This document shows, piece by piece, positions 1-11,433 of a stretch of DNA of 64,000 nucleotides. The stretch spans positions 124,001 through 188,000 of the forward strand of contig NW_026907799.1 in assembly GCF_033807575.1 (NCBI RefSeq), given 5' to 3'. The position numbers and the translations under genes are program-made. Position 1 is the first letter of the stretch, and each line of letters opens with the position of its first letter. Origin of the DNA: Cydia pomonella (taxonomy: Eukaryota > Arthropoda > Insecta > Lepidoptera > Tortricidae). The notes below the pieces were generated by a model that saw only the letters and a program-made list of their open reading frames with translations, was not told the origin of the DNA and ran no database searches.

Positions 1-332
1 TGCTACGGATATCAGGCTTCCACCTAATTTCGATGTTTTGTTGACCGTTCATTGTTGAAAAGATTACGCCATATTGCACTGTAACTAAACGGTATTGAGT
101 AGTAATTTCCTTGCAGTCATGGGAATATACCTTTTTTTAACACTTTTTTAATTTATTATAAGGGTAATGCTTTTTGTATCTTAGCCACTACGATGAGAGC
201 ATTGTTGTCTTATCAGTCATAATCCTGTTATTATTGTATTATCTTATTATTCTATTACCTGGTTAGTTCTACTTGTAATGAAGTGTGTTCCGTTGTTCTT
301 GTTAATATTTTACTCGTAATTAAAGTGGGTGA
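1..332. other. AT-rich intergenic DNA, nothing recognised
   Basis: No open frame of convincing composition and no recognisable repeat or RNA. It ends at the start of a MITE. Confidence 0.5.
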
Positions 333-602
333 TAGACGGGCGAGTAAGTTCGCGAACTTATGGCTCGACGACTTTTTTCGCTTGTAAAGTACGCGTCCTT
401 ACGGACCGGCCACGACATCGCGCGGCAGCGGCGAGCGGCGACCATAGGTTGGACCGAGACACAGCGATCCGATCTTTTGTTCCCACCTATGGTCGCCGCT
501 GCCGCCGCCGCGCGATGTCGTGCCCGTCGCGCCGGGCCGTTAGGCTGACACACGAGCGAAAAAGGTCGTCGAGCTGTATGTTCGCGAACTTACTCGCACG
601 TC
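333..602. mobile_element. Inverted-repeat MITE, split by a second MITE
   Basis: The left arm (about 333-385) and right arm (about 551-602) are inverted copies of each other over about 48 nt. Both contain the motif GCGAGTAAGTTCGCGAAC followed by CTCGACGAC. The middle is occupied by a separate GC-rich MITE (402-539). No transposase is present, so the element is non-autonomous. The superfamily cannot be set because the outer target duplication is unclear. The open frame that runs through it is a by-product of the GC-rich arms. Confidence 0.75.
402..539. mobile_element. GC-rich PIF/Harbinger-type MITE, copy 1
   Basis: A 138-bp near-palindrome that is much richer in GC than its surroundings. The terminal arms share CCACGACATCGCGCGG and GACCATAGGT in inverted orientation. 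It is flanked by TTA on both sides (399-401 and 540-542), the 3-bp target duplication typical of PIF/Harbinger elements. A second copy lies at 15543-15686, also flanked by TTA. No coding capacity. Confidence 0.8.
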
Positions 603-2828
603 TACCTGGGACTTATAACGTCTATGAGTTACTTTTATTTTATTTTTTTATTAATCTTGTATCTAAGATGCCGCCAAATTTAGCGTATTGTCCATTCCAT
701 TTTTATATAATGTGCATTACAAAAACTAAAATGCAACAGATCACTCCTGATATCGTCACATACACAAAATTATTCTAATAACAAATGTTGAAACCACCAG
801 CATATTGCAAAAAAGCTTAGGTATTGATTCTTAGTATGGAATAATAATAATGTTGTAGGTATGCTTTTTTACCTTATAGTAAAGCGTTACATAAGCTTCA
901 AACACGTACGCCCTCTCGAACCTCTGCACAATGTCATAGGTACACCCTACACGTGCAAAAAACGCGAATTTCCTAAGCGCCGGTTTCCGACATCCACTCG
1001 TGCGCAAGCGTGCACTGTGTCACTCTGCGCGGGTGCTTATCTGGCCGTACATTCCTACTGCTGCTTCGGATGCGCACCATTGTAACGTGACCTCTAGAGA
1101 CTAGGATGGCCGGACCTTTATCATCTGTAGCTGTGTCTGTGTCGCGTTTGGATTGGTCAGCGAGAGTGACAGTGACAGGCGATAAATGGGCCAATTTTTA
1201 TTTTATTTTTTTATTCGTCAGTATTCGATATTATTTGGTAGATAGATAGAGTTCTTTGTTTTGTTTTGTACATTACGAGTATAAGCGCAATTTCCCCGTA
1301 TGCCATACAATACCTTCCTTTATATCTGTATCTTCAAGTTTTTAGAGTCTGACCAAGCTAATCCTGCTTGGTATTTGCCAAGACAACGTTTGGAATGCCA
1401 TAATAAACGTCAAATTTCCATGAAAATATACCACACTTTGTTCGGTCAAGGTTGGTGCAGAGTTAAAGTAGACGGACTTTAAACTGGTTACACCTGAGTC
1501 GTTGACTCGTCTGTGTGGTAGTAGCACGAAATACTTCGGTTGCGACACTGCTTCCGCCACCAGCTGATAACAAAAAATAACGGCTACCACTTTTACGGGC
1601 TGTGTGTGTACTGTATATTACATGATAGTATATTATATACGGTATGTTGGTGCAATTCCATTGTTTTATCACGAGTATGATAGCGTTTACCACGTAGGTA
1701 CTGCACCATTCTAACTGTTAACTGTGTTAAGACTCTACTGAGAAATGTAAGGTGTATGATTTCTTTATCCACTGAGATAAATATGTACAGTCAAGTGTAT
1801 AAATATGGTTCCACGCAACTTGCCTAAAAATACATATACTCGCCGACATAAGAGCTATATGGAACATATTTTTGGGTAACTTATGTACACCCATATTTTT
1901 ACACTTTACTATGCCTACTTAAATCGTAAGCCTTCTTATGCGCTTTTGTACCAGCGATGTTGGTCAAGCGTAAATAAATCAATAGTTGACCAAAGATGGT
2001 CACGTTTTTCGTTATAATATACCACAGGAAAAGACAGTTTCTTTATAATATTCTTCCTTTGACGTGATGGAGGAACTAAAAGCGATGTTCGTCGCTCTAC
2101 AAAACAGGTTTCAATTATATTTAGTGCAGTGATTGCATAGATCACTGTGAACCCGTTGCATCCAAAGAGCTGACAGTAATTTCACCACAATTACACGACG
2201 GATACGCGACAGGATGCGGCCAATACAGAGCTGGGAGGCCATTGGCTCCCAATTAACATTGTTAGCACTGGTTCCTGTGCTACGGCATAATTAGACAGCG
2301 TAGGGCTTAAGCGCAAGTACGGCTGTTACTACAGATTAGATTTTCAAACGGATCCTAAAGGACGATAAAGCACTCGAATTTGAAATACCAGGTCACGAGT
2401 GCCGATGAACGTTGGATATCTTTATTATATCAGCATTTGGCACCTCTGTATAGTTCTAGTTTCGTAGCATGAGTGCCTTCTGAGTTGCAGGTTTCTGTGA
2501 AGCTATGCCATGTCGCAAGTCGCAACCCTACTAGCTGTGTATGGGTCGTTAAACGGTTGACCCGGGGACGGTGATGAGACCGGATTAGAAAAATGTGATC
2601 CCAAATGCAAGTCTCTTTTTTACTTACATTAGAGTACCACTGTCGCCATTAAGAGTTTCATAATGCTCAATGCAGAAGTATACACTGGAAATGGGAAAGT
2701 ATCTACAGCGAGCTAACCGCTACAAAAGTGCATATCTACTTTATTAATAAATATCATTGATAAAGTCGGTATGCACTTTTACAACTATGTGTACCTACAA
2801 CTATATAATTTACCAGTCACTGTAAATA
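603..2828. other. Intergenic DNA without recognised genes
   Basis: Only short frames without protein-like composition. A short imperfect inverted repeat (AAAAGTGCATA... / ...TATGCACTTTT) spans about 2724-2785 and may be a small MITE. Confidence 0.45.
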
Positions 2829-3303
2829 GGGTTGTTTCCATCTACAAATCTTAGGGCAGAATTGTATCCCAATAAATTCTTTTGGATTATAAGAACATGT
2901 TAAACTACTTTTAGGAGACCTGTAATGACCATATTTTAGTAAATATTGAATTTAAAATATCTTTTGGCACACGTCACGTGACCAAAGTCGAAACGTCATT
3001 GAAGATTCTGATGACGTCACAACTCTCGGATTGACACTGTTGACAGTTAGGCGATAAACAACAAATGACAAATGTCAGTTGACAATTCGTATCTTCTACG
3101 TGTGTATGAAGTTATGTGTCAAACCGTAAACTGTGACGTCACACAATTTTCAAAGAGCGTTTTGGGCGCCAAAGCATCTGTCGAAATATATTTTGTTAAT
3201 TTAACATATTTTAAGCCGTTTTTAGTATAAAAGTTGAAATTTAGGGCAACTTTTAGTTAATATAGAACGTAATACAAGCGTTTAAAAAAATTGGAAACAA
3301 CCC
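2829..3303. mobile_element. Mariner/Tc1-like MITE, about 475 bp
   Basis: Ends are inverted copies (GGGTTGTTTCCA at 2829, TGGAAACAACCC ending at 3303) and each is flanked by TA (2827-2828 and 3304-3305). It has no open frame for a transposase. The interior carries two TGACGTCA-type octamers, near 3010 and 3137. Confidence 0.75.
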
Positions 3304-3620
3304 TATTACACAATACACCTATTTACCTGTCTACAGTCACCTTCTATGGTGTCATCCATTTGTGTCAGAAATAACGAGGTTATTACTAATCGGAGTATAC
3401 CTAATTAACGTTTAATTACCAATGATAATTACTGCTAATGAGTAATGACAGATTAACTGAATCTTCGGTATAGTGAATCGCTATTATCTCAATATTCTTT
3501 AATGACTCATCAAAATATTAACACGTTAGCTGGATTTCAACATCGTGGTAAGTGGTGAAAACATCAACAATTTTCGTCAAATTTACTTTATGAAGTCTCG
3601 AACAGAATTTCCACAGTTTT
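3304..3620. other. Intergenic DNA, nothing recognised
   Basis: AT-rich and without coding or repeat structure that I can support. Confidence 0.4.
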
Positions 3621-3942
3621 ACAAAATACAAAATACAAAATACAAAATAGTTTATTTGGTTTAACTTACAATACACATAACATAAAGGGCTGGAATCTCC
3701 CATTAAGTATAACAATACTTGTGTCGGGAGACCCCGCTCTTCCATTAGGAAATAGGGTAAAAACAACAAACTGTACTTAACTTAATTAATATACAATTTA
3801 CAAATCTGATTATTATTTACTATTATAATTTACAATAAGTATACAATTTCAGACCCGATTCAATTGTGTTATTACAATTAAGGATCTATAATATTTTATA
3901 ACAATAGGTAACACTATTAAATTAGATTTTAAGAGTAAGTGT

Positions 3943-3945
3943 TTG

Positions 3946-4000
<55 letters not shown>

Positions 4001-4020
4001 GTGTGCGTATGTGTGTGTGA
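3943..4020. repeat. (GT)n microsatellite
   Basis: A nearly uninterrupted GT/TG tract with a few GC and AT interruptions, located in the 3' UTR of the LINE. Confidence 0.95.
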
Positions 4021-4049
4021 ATGTGTATGCGAGTGGGATTCATAATAAC

Positions 4050-4310
4050 AGTGCCTCCGTTTCTTCATAATCTAGTGTTCTTAGCCATGATCTTACTCTA
4101 TCTCTGCACTTTTGGTATGGCATTGGGTAAATGTTAAGTATTTTATTAACAGAATTATATAACTTAGCCGATTGAGTTGGAAATTGGCGTTGGGCGAATT
4201 TTGATTTGGTAGATGGAATTACAGCAACATTGGGTATTCTCCTACGTTGAGTCAAGGTGTCATTCACAAATTGTATGGCCTTGTGTTGTTTAAGAAGCAA
4301 AGCTTCTATA
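4050..4310 (-). pseudogene. LINE ORF2, C-terminal part
   Basis: This continues the LINE ORF after the nested MITE. The residues just downstream of the insertion read EALLLKQHKAIQFVND and the frame ends CRDRVRSWL...EETEALLL before a stop. Joining the two halves across a single TA leaves the frame open, so the ORF was broken by the MITE and not by drift. It is a dead transposon fragment, not a host gene. Confidence 0.7.
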
Positions 4311-4782
4311 CAGGGTGATTCATGAGACGTGAGCAGGACTAAGCCTACACAATCAGTAAATGTTAATGAACCGTTCATCATCATATTTAAGTAAAATAAT
4401 CTCGCTTTATTTCTGTTATTTAACTTTTTGGGAAGGACAAATTTGATAATCTACAATCATGGACACCCTACAACACTTAATTAAGAAAGATAAAACCTCT
4501 TTAACCATAATGACAGCAGTTTGATTATGAAGAAAACATAATGTCACACTTGAGTGAGATACGATTTTTCAAAAGTAACCAGACTCCGATGACATTCAAT
4601 TTGTCACTTGTCATGGATAAAACAAAGAGGGTGACCATACATGGCGTAAATAAATTAAAACATTTTTTTTGAACAGTAAAAAATAAAAGAACGTTAATCT
4701 CACAAATACTGGTACGAAACAGTTGCTTATAACTTACTGAATGCTCAAGCTTGATCCTGCTCACGTCTCCTGAATCACCCTG
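4311..4782. mobile_element. TA-flanked MITE nested in the LINE
   Basis: A 472-bp element starting CAGGGTGATTCATGAGACG and ending with the inverted copy of it. The terminal repeats are about 30 nt with few mismatches. It is flanked by TA on both sides (4309-4310, 4783-4784), as expected of the Tc1/mariner superfamily. There is no transposase. Short frames inside have no recognisable product. Confidence 0.85.
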
Positions 4783-4784
4783 TA

Positions 4785-5929
4785 TAGAGTTTTCTTACGG
4801 AGTGGAGGTCGCTAGTACTATATAATTCAGTGGTAGGGAATCTAAAAGGTTTAGAATATATGACTTTAAGCAAACTACGTTGAGCCCTTTCTACCTCTAT
4901 AAGTTTCGTTTTATTAGCCCCGCCCCATACTGGGATGCAATAGGTAATTATAGACTGGCCTAGAGACAAGTACACTTGCTTTAGTAGTTCTGTAGGAGCA
5001 ACACGTTTCAGAATTTTGAAAATCCATATTAATTTCCTTATCCTGCCATTCAGATGTTCAATATGGTTGTGCCAGGAAAGTCGTGAGTCTATTATTATGC
5101 CTAGATATTTTGTAGACTGAGTCCTGGTAATGATTGTGCAGTTGCAGTTTGGACTGTTATCAGGACAGCTGTGCACTCTTAACTTCATATCTGCAGGGGG
5201 CTGAGTGTTACTATATTTTGTGAAACAGATATAGGTTGTCTTTGAGCTATTTAGTGTAAGGAGGTTATCGGTTAGCCATGTAGCTATTTTACGTAGGCCT
5301 GCTTCAGCTGTATTATACACAGCTTCCCAAGACTTATCATGAAAAACCACTACAGTGTCATCTGCATACGAGAACACACAACCCCTGTCAATGTCTAGGT
5401 TTGTGAGATCGTTAATGTATGCTAGAAACAAAGTGGGTCCGAGAACGCTCCCCTGTGGTACACCAAAGGAAATCTTCGACTCAGAACTATTATAGTCACC
5501 AATCTTAACAGTTTGCGATCTCTCCTGCAGATAGCTTTTAAACAACTCAAGTGGAGTGCCTCGAACGCCAAGTTTTTCGAGTTTTAGTATAAGTACGGAG
5601 TGAGAAACGGTGTCAAAGGCCTTACGAAGATCCAAAAATACTGCAAGGCATTTTTTACCATTGTCGGTTTGACGTGTGATTTCCTTCGTGAGCGCCAAAA
5701 CAGCATCTTCTGTAGATCTGCCTTTACGAAATCCAAATTGTCGATCTGATATAATGTTATATTTATTAAAGTAATTTGTAAGGCGAATGTTAATCAATTT
5801 CTCCACTATTTTAGAGGTAGCAGTCAAAACGGATATTGGTCGAAAGTTATTGACATCGTCTCTCGCCCCGGCCTTGTGTACAGGTGTAACAATAGCCTGT
5901 TTTAACTGTTTGGGGAAATACCGGTATCA
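4785..5929 (-). pseudogene. LINE reverse transcriptase (truncated)
   Basis: A reverse transcriptase of a non-LTR element that would copy its own RNA at a nicked target. Visible motifs in order are RPISVL (palm start), RQFGFRKGRST, the first catalytic Asp in VFLDLRKAFDTV, GVPQGSVLGP, and the catalytic FSYADD box. A thumb region ends at KYLGIIIDSRLSW and SIITYCIPVWG. In-frame sequence continues upstream of the first Met to about 5929, where homology stops abruptly. The 5' half including the endonuclease is missing. The frame is otherwise intact over about 375 codons, which suggests a fairly young copy. Confidence 0.85.
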
Positions 5930-5930
5930 A

Positions 5931-6528
5931 AACAAGTTTTACTCTATTTATGTGTCACTTTATCCCTATGCCATGGTTCACACTGTCAACTTACAATTCG
6001 TAAACCCTATACGCCCTGTACCAGTCCACTGAAGTCACCAAGTAGTAGTAGTAGTAGTACCCCAGACTCAAAAGTACAGTTGTCATCAGATATATTGGAG
6101 CACGCCTCTGTTGTTAGAGTGCGTATTCAGATATTTTTGAGTACCTTCGCCGCTCCGATATATCTGATGGCGACTGTACACTAAAACCATTTCATCGAAA
6201 CACAACCTCATGACAATATAGATCACAGTACTTATGCCATAATGACTCCTCGCGGAAATGGCGTTCGTAGAAGCCGGACATACCAAGTCGCAAGAGCTTC
6301 TGAATTGCCGGCTCTGAGCACAGCGATTATCGATTGTAGGTGAACCTTGACGGCTAGATGATGCAGTGTAGAAAGTTTTTACGGGTATATTACGGTTATT
6401 CTCTCCATACCTGATTTCACTCTTTGGTGCAGTCTGTGACATTAGTTAAGGTGTAACATTATTATAACATATAACGTAACCAGACATTGTAAATTTTGTA
6501 GCAATTTTCTGCAGTTACATTTCTAAAG
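5931..6528. other. Intergenic DNA with an (AGT)n microsatellite
   Basis: Six tandem AGT units lie at 6041-6059. No gene seen. Confidence 0.5.
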
Positions 6529-6676
6529 ACTGCGGCAGACCGATGCAGAGATGGTGGGACGACTTGGATATGTTTCAGCAGGATTGGCGGGATCTTGATC
6601 GGCACAGGAGGATTGGAAACCAAGAGGGGAGGCCTTTGCCCAGCAGTGGGAAACACAAATAGGCTAATAAAAAAAA
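6529..6676 (+). mobile_element. LINE 3' end fragment (RTE-like)
   Basis: The + strand reads GRPMQRWWDDLDMF...DWRDLDRHRRIGNQ to a stop, then an A-run near 6668. The GRP...RWxDDL pattern near the C-terminus is typical of endonuclease/reverse transcriptase LINEs of insects. The nucleotide string CCTTTGCCCAGCAGTGGGA recurs at about 9666 in a second fragment. Confidence 0.65.
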
Positions 6677-7014
6677 ATCTAAAAACAATTTCAAGAGAGA
6701 CCAATTAAGGTTCATATTACTGTTAATAAATCGAATTAATCATCTCTGCTGGAATTGAGTACATACAGACCTTTAACGCAATAATGCTGCACCAAAATTG
6801 CTACAAAGTACTAATGTTTTATTGCGCCTCAATAAACAGTACAAACACAAGCTTAAATATCAAGTCTATATGAACTTTCGTAAATCAGCTTTAGACTGCG
6901 TTTCGACTACAGATGTGTAATGCGTAGCGAGGGATGTGTTTGGTAAGCACTAATAAAATACTATCCACTAGAGTTACGCTTCTTCTTCTTCTTTCCCTAG
7001 ACCGGTAGTCTCAT

Positions 7015-7231
7015 TTACTTGGGTTCGGCCCTCCTCGTTCGCATCCTCCACTGAGCACGATTTCGTGCGGCGTTATTGTCAATTTGAGCTTTTTTAAGAT
7101 CTCTTTCGACCGTCGTCAGCCAAGTGGCGGGTGGTCTTTCATGGCCACGTGGCTGGATTACAGGCAGGTTCAAGGCCAGTTTTACCGGGTGGTCTTTGCG
7201 CGTCTTTGGACGTGGCCGTACCATCTAAGGC
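7015..7231 (-). mobile_element. LINE ORF C-terminal remnant
   Basis: The minus strand encodes RPPATWLTTVERDLKKA and RAQWRMRTRRAEPK before a stop. This resembles the tail end of insect LINE endonuclease/reverse transcriptase ORFs (RGRPxxxWxxxVxxDLxxA ... NRAxWRxxxxxADPK). Only about 70 codons survive. Confidence 0.6.
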
Positions 7232-9127
7232 GTTTTTCTTTGGCTTTGGCCACTAGAGCTACGCTGAGCGACGATAGGTAAATGAAGTTATTCTATTGGT
7301 TCTTAACAAACACATACCTCGTTACGCACATCCTTGCACATTTCTGGTGAAAACGTAGCCTTATACTTGGACTGAAATTGAGACTTTTATCTTTCTCGTT
7401 TCTCAGTGAAAAATGGTTAAGATCCCTACTTTATGAAAATCTGCTTTATCCTGTGCGTTATCTTTTAGTCACTCAGGGCCATGTTTTACATATACTGTCA
7501 ACTTTATACTTCCCATTTCCAGTTATGTAAACATATGATGTTGAAAGTGTATTATATTAATTGTATTTTCTTTCATCTCCGTGAGAATGTATCAGCATGT
7601 TTTGAGAGCCATTCTGTTAATTTAATTGATCCAATTGACTTGATTAAGGGAGTTGCATGTTCTCTTTTCAAACCTGGCTCCTAGTTTGCCTTATGTCGAT
7701 TAGTTTCAGAGTGTAATTTGTACCTATGAGTCAAACAGAAATTGAGTTGGTTAAGCGATGTCGGACTTGAGACAATTCTACCCATGCCGCTGTGGCCCGG
7801 GTGGGGGTGGCCGAGTGGCAAGGCCGTAATAAACCATGCTGGGGCCCTTGGGCACTTAAGAATTGGGGCCCCTTCGGAAAGTAAAGAAAGCGAATTAAAG
7901 TAACATTTTTCTACTATGATCTTCTGTTTATTATGGGTAATCAAATATACTATTACTGTCTGTCCTTCGGGGCCTTCTGAGGATGGAGGCCCTGAGCACG
8001 GGCTCCATGTGCCCTTATGTTAATACGGTACTGCCAAGTGGACTAGGCATGTGCCTCGAATGGAGAGGACGCTTGTTCGATAAAGCTCTGTCACCTTTTT
8101 ATATTTTATTTATGTAATAATTAATTCGATAAAATCAAAAAGGAAGGAAGGAAGGAAAAGGAACTGTCTGTAGGTATACATCAAATTGTGTGGAAATATT
8201 TCTATAATGTTAATATCCATAGAGGAAGATATTGACTAAGTTTGTATTGAGGCGCGGTTGTCCGCTTTCCTATTTATGTTATTATTGTTCTAACTGAAAC
8301 GATTACTAAAGTGTCTCTCTCAATTAGTTAATTGAAAGTTAGTCTAGTTCCCCATTTCGCAAATCAAAAGGGCAATCGTGGCAATAGGATCATTGTCCCA
8401 ACAAATCCATGCCTAATTGGCTTGATTATTTGTTCTTGTTACCTACTATCTTGGCTCATATCTGAAGTGCCTAATTAAGTTTGACCCCTGATATTCAAGA
8501 CCTTTATTGATACCTGATATTTAAGACCTTATAACAAATTATACAACATTGTCGGCCAAAAGTAGGTTCAACGAATTTGATTGACTGATCAGAAGCCGCA
8601 ACGCATCAATAATCGCAAACGGTTTGTTGCAAGGTGAGTAGAGGCCTTCAACAATAACGCGAAGAGTCGTCGGACCAAGCTACTTATAGTACCATAGTAG
8701 CTACCGTAGTCTTTTAAATTTTGATAAAAATATGAAGTTTTTTTAGGTAGTAGTAGATCGGCAATACGAAAGCCATTGTACCTATTTTTCGTAAAAAAAC
8801 TGGGTGCGTTACTCTAAACACTCCAGCTCGCCCGCATTGTTGTGGCACTCCACAATTTGTCTAGTCAGTCGGTCCAGAGTTAGCTTGGAAGGACTCTAGT
8901 CGGTGGTTAAAGTTATACTAGCCAAATTTACATAGCAGCAGTACATTTGTGAATTACAATTCAAATAGCGTCATATCAGTTCTCTTAAATCTGATAGTTT
9001 AATACGCAAATGACTTAATAGGTCATTTATTTTTTTATCGTTAGGCATGTTTACACTGTGTTTTATATGGTCATGGTTTGCGCTCCAGAAGTTCTAGACC
9101 AGAACACAAGTAGCTCGGAAAGTATCG
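7232..9127. other. Intergenic DNA without recognised genes
   Basis: It contains a short GGAA run (about 8142-8158). A GC-rich patch (7785-7880) includes a GGTGGCCGAGTGG string like a tRNA A box, but has no B box. Nothing else is supportable. Confidence 0.45.
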
Positions 9128-9330
9128 ATGTAGCTCGTAAAGCGGCCAAGCTAAAATAGGACTGGGCTGGCCATGTCTGTCGTACGCCGAGTGAGTTGTG
9201 GGACAAGATTACCACAGAATGGCAGCCCAGCTCAAAACGGTTATGGCTAGACGAGCTAGACTCTTTTAAAGAATGGCCGAAGACTGCTCAAAACCGGGCG
9301 TAATGAAAAAAGCGGGGGGAGGCCTTTGAA
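9128..9330 (+). mobile_element. Decayed LINE C-terminal fragment
   Basis: The + strand reads DWAGHVCRTPSELWDKITTEWQP...KRLWLDELDSF...WPKTAQNRA with a stop near its start. The WxGHVxRxxxxxW...TxW.P pattern is the familiar C-terminal part of insect RTE-type LINE ORFs. It is broken by an in-frame stop before DWAGH. Confidence 0.6.
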
Positions 9331-9545
9331 ATGAAATGAAAACCTTTATTTCAGGCAACTAGAGGCCCATAGATTAATACCTTAAAACCAACATACATAA
9401 TCTAACAATGTATTTTAAAACTAAACACTATAAATCACTTTATGGTTGCGATGCATTGCGCAACCCCGCAGTGTCAGGGAGCCGGCCTCGGAACCGCCGA
9501 AACATGACATCCTTCGGCCAAAACTCCTCCTTGTTGAAGATCGCT
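9331..9545 (-). mobile_element. LINE 3' UTR fragment with TTTCA tail
   Basis: On the minus strand the sequence ends TGAAATAAAGGTTTTCATTT followed by repeats of the same ATTTC unit, which looks like a LINE 3' terminus. It abuts the + strand LINE fragment. A third piece with the CCTTTGCCCAGCAGTGGGA string lies at 9664-9710. Confidence 0.5.
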
Positions 9546-9915
9546 AAATTATTATATTAAATAATAAGAATTAAAGTTCGAGATTCCAACTTCGCGACCC
9601 TCAGGACGAGTCCGGACTTAACCCTCGCATAATTTACGATATCATCTACCTTCATAAGAATGTAGACCTTTGCCCAGCAGTGGGATACAATACAACAGGC
9701 TCTCAATAATAAGATATTTGTGCAGGGGAAAATTGTAATAAATTTAGTTAGAAAAACTACTGTAACAAGTTCTAGTAACATGGTCCATTATGGAAAGGGC
9801 TTATAACTACCACAAAAAGGCACGTTTATTTCATTTATATGACATAAAACCAGGCTGCATAGAATAACCTAGGCCAGGGAAACGTAACTATGGCAACAAG
9901 TGTCAAATAAAAGCT

Positions 9916-9946
9916 GATTCACCCATATATTGTATATGGGTGAATC
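9916..9946. repeat. Short perfect hairpin, MITE end
   Basis: Arms of 14 nt (GATTCACCCATATA and its complement) around TTG. The same terminal sequence ends the MITE at 49986-50249. This is probably two collapsed element ends or a solo palindrome of that family. Confidence 0.75.
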
Positions 9947-10124
9947 AAACTAAAACACGTAATACCTAGTCTGTTTTATAAGCTACATCAATCAATGTTT
10001 TGTCAGGTGCTACAGATAGGTAACATAAGGCTAGGCGACATGACGGATACGGCATAGAATGCGTTTATGGTTGACATTTCACATTTAAGCCTCTTGTTGT
10101 TTTCAGTTGTATACTCTTATCAGT

Positions 10125-10465
10125 AGTCGTGGTCATTGCGGTCGTTATACAGCCATTTTCATTGCTTCCCGCCATGCTTATCTGTTGCATGAGACCCGGT
10201 GAGAGTTTTCACTTGGTCGGTCCGTCTCATTGAGGGCCGCAATTTGGGTCTTCTGCCATCCACTCTGCCCTGAATAACCAGCCCCTCCATGGCGTCGTCT
10301 ACCCTGCGCGTAACGTGACCGTAGTAGCTAAGGATGCGAGAGTGAACGATTGCCGAAAGTCTTTGTGTAACCTTGAGCTCCTGCTTGATATATTAGTGCG
10401 ATCGTTTCTGTTCACTCTCTCTTACTGTCCAAGCCTCACAAGTCTATAAATTCGGACCAAGGTAT
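10125..10465 (-). mobile_element. Possible decayed LINE ORF fragment
   Basis: The minus strand contains protein-like stretches such as GWLFRAEWMAEDPNCG interrupted by stops, with a GC content above its surroundings. Resemblance to a LINE is weak and rests on composition and broken frames. Confidence 0.3.
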
Positions 10466-10732
10466 TTCTGCACGGAATTTGCAATCACAAAGTGTGGCAA
10501 TGTCAAATTGGCAATGAAAATATGACGTTTATACTGACACAACCACACTTTATTCTATTTTATTATATACATCGGTGCAAAAGTAGCTCAGATTTACTCT
10601 CAAGACAAACATTCATAATCCAGATTTCCTTCAAATAGATAGGTCAGTAAGGAGCATTTAGGGCTTTCTAAACGAAGTCAATTGCATGTTGTAAGTCAAT
10701 AACTATAAAAAATATGATTACCAAGCCATATA

Positions 10733-11433
10733 CGAGGGCTGATCCGAAAGTTGTTAGTTGCTTAGGCTGTACTTATGCAAAAAAAAAAAATATTTATACT
10801 ATTGTGAGGGATATTTCAATGCTACTTATGACCAGCATTTTTATTTTTATTTAATGCAAATAGTTTTTTTATTATTATTTTCAACTGAAAGCTGTTTTGT
10901 ATGGAGTTACGAATTGCTTAGAAAAAACGGCAATTTTTGGCACAATTAAATGAATTTCGTATTGAAATCTTTGAAAATTGAACTTAAATTTACCCAGGAC
11001 TGATTATTATCTTCCTTCTGATATTTTCAATGTATAAATAAATAATTAATCTTATGTGCATATATATATTTTTTTAAATATCAGAAATTTTTACTTTTAA
11101 TGAAAGGACTCATCGTTGACACGTATTAAATCATAATAATATTTACTCAATCAAAACAATTTATACGTATACCTAAAAAACTTTTGTTTTTTTTTTACAA
11201 AAACTGTCTACAAAATGACAGCGCATATGGAGTCTCAATTACTGATTTTCATGACTGATGGTTAGGCTTCGACGCCTCGAAGTAGAAATCAAATAAAAAC
11301 AAAAATAAGCGTTTTCTATAAATGTATTTACACCACTTTAATAAGTACTGAAAAATCCCTCACAATAGTATAAATAAATTTTTTATCGCATGAGTAGAGC
11401 CGAAGCAACTAACAACTTTCGGATCAGCCCTCG
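10733..11433. mobile_element. Mariner-like MITE, 701 bp
   Basis: Long inverted ends of about 80 nt begin CGAGGGCTGATCCGAAAGTT and both include TATACTATTGTGAGGGA. They are flanked by TA at 10731-10732 and 11434-11435. It encodes no transposase. Confidence 0.88.

Larger units (their letters stand above)
3621..5930 (-). mobile_element. 5'-truncated non-LTR retrotransposon (CR1/Jockey-like)
   Basis: On the minus strand this reads as the 3' half of a LINE. A reverse transcriptase region is followed by the C-terminal thumb region, a 3' UTR containing a long (GT)n tract (about 3943-4020), and a 3' tail of four CAAAATA units (3621-3649). The 5' end is lost near 5930, as usual for LINEs. The ORF is split by a nested MITE (4311-4782). 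Clade assignment is tentative because no endonuclease domain remains. Confidence 0.8.

Noticed and set aside
329..778. 149-codon frame on the + strand and overlapping frames
   Set aside because: It runs through two nested MITEs. The residues come from the GC-rich palindrome and continue into plain AT-rich DNA.
3946..4019. CRISPR-like or satellite array
   Set aside because: It is a simple dinucleotide repeat. CRISPR arrays are not expected in an insect genome.
3849..4043. His/Thr-rich frame
   Set aside because: Translation of the GT microsatellite.
7795..7870. tRNA-Ser/Leu-like start (GGTGGCCGAGTGGCAAGGCC)
   Set aside because: No B box and no foldable acceptor stem partner at the expected distance.
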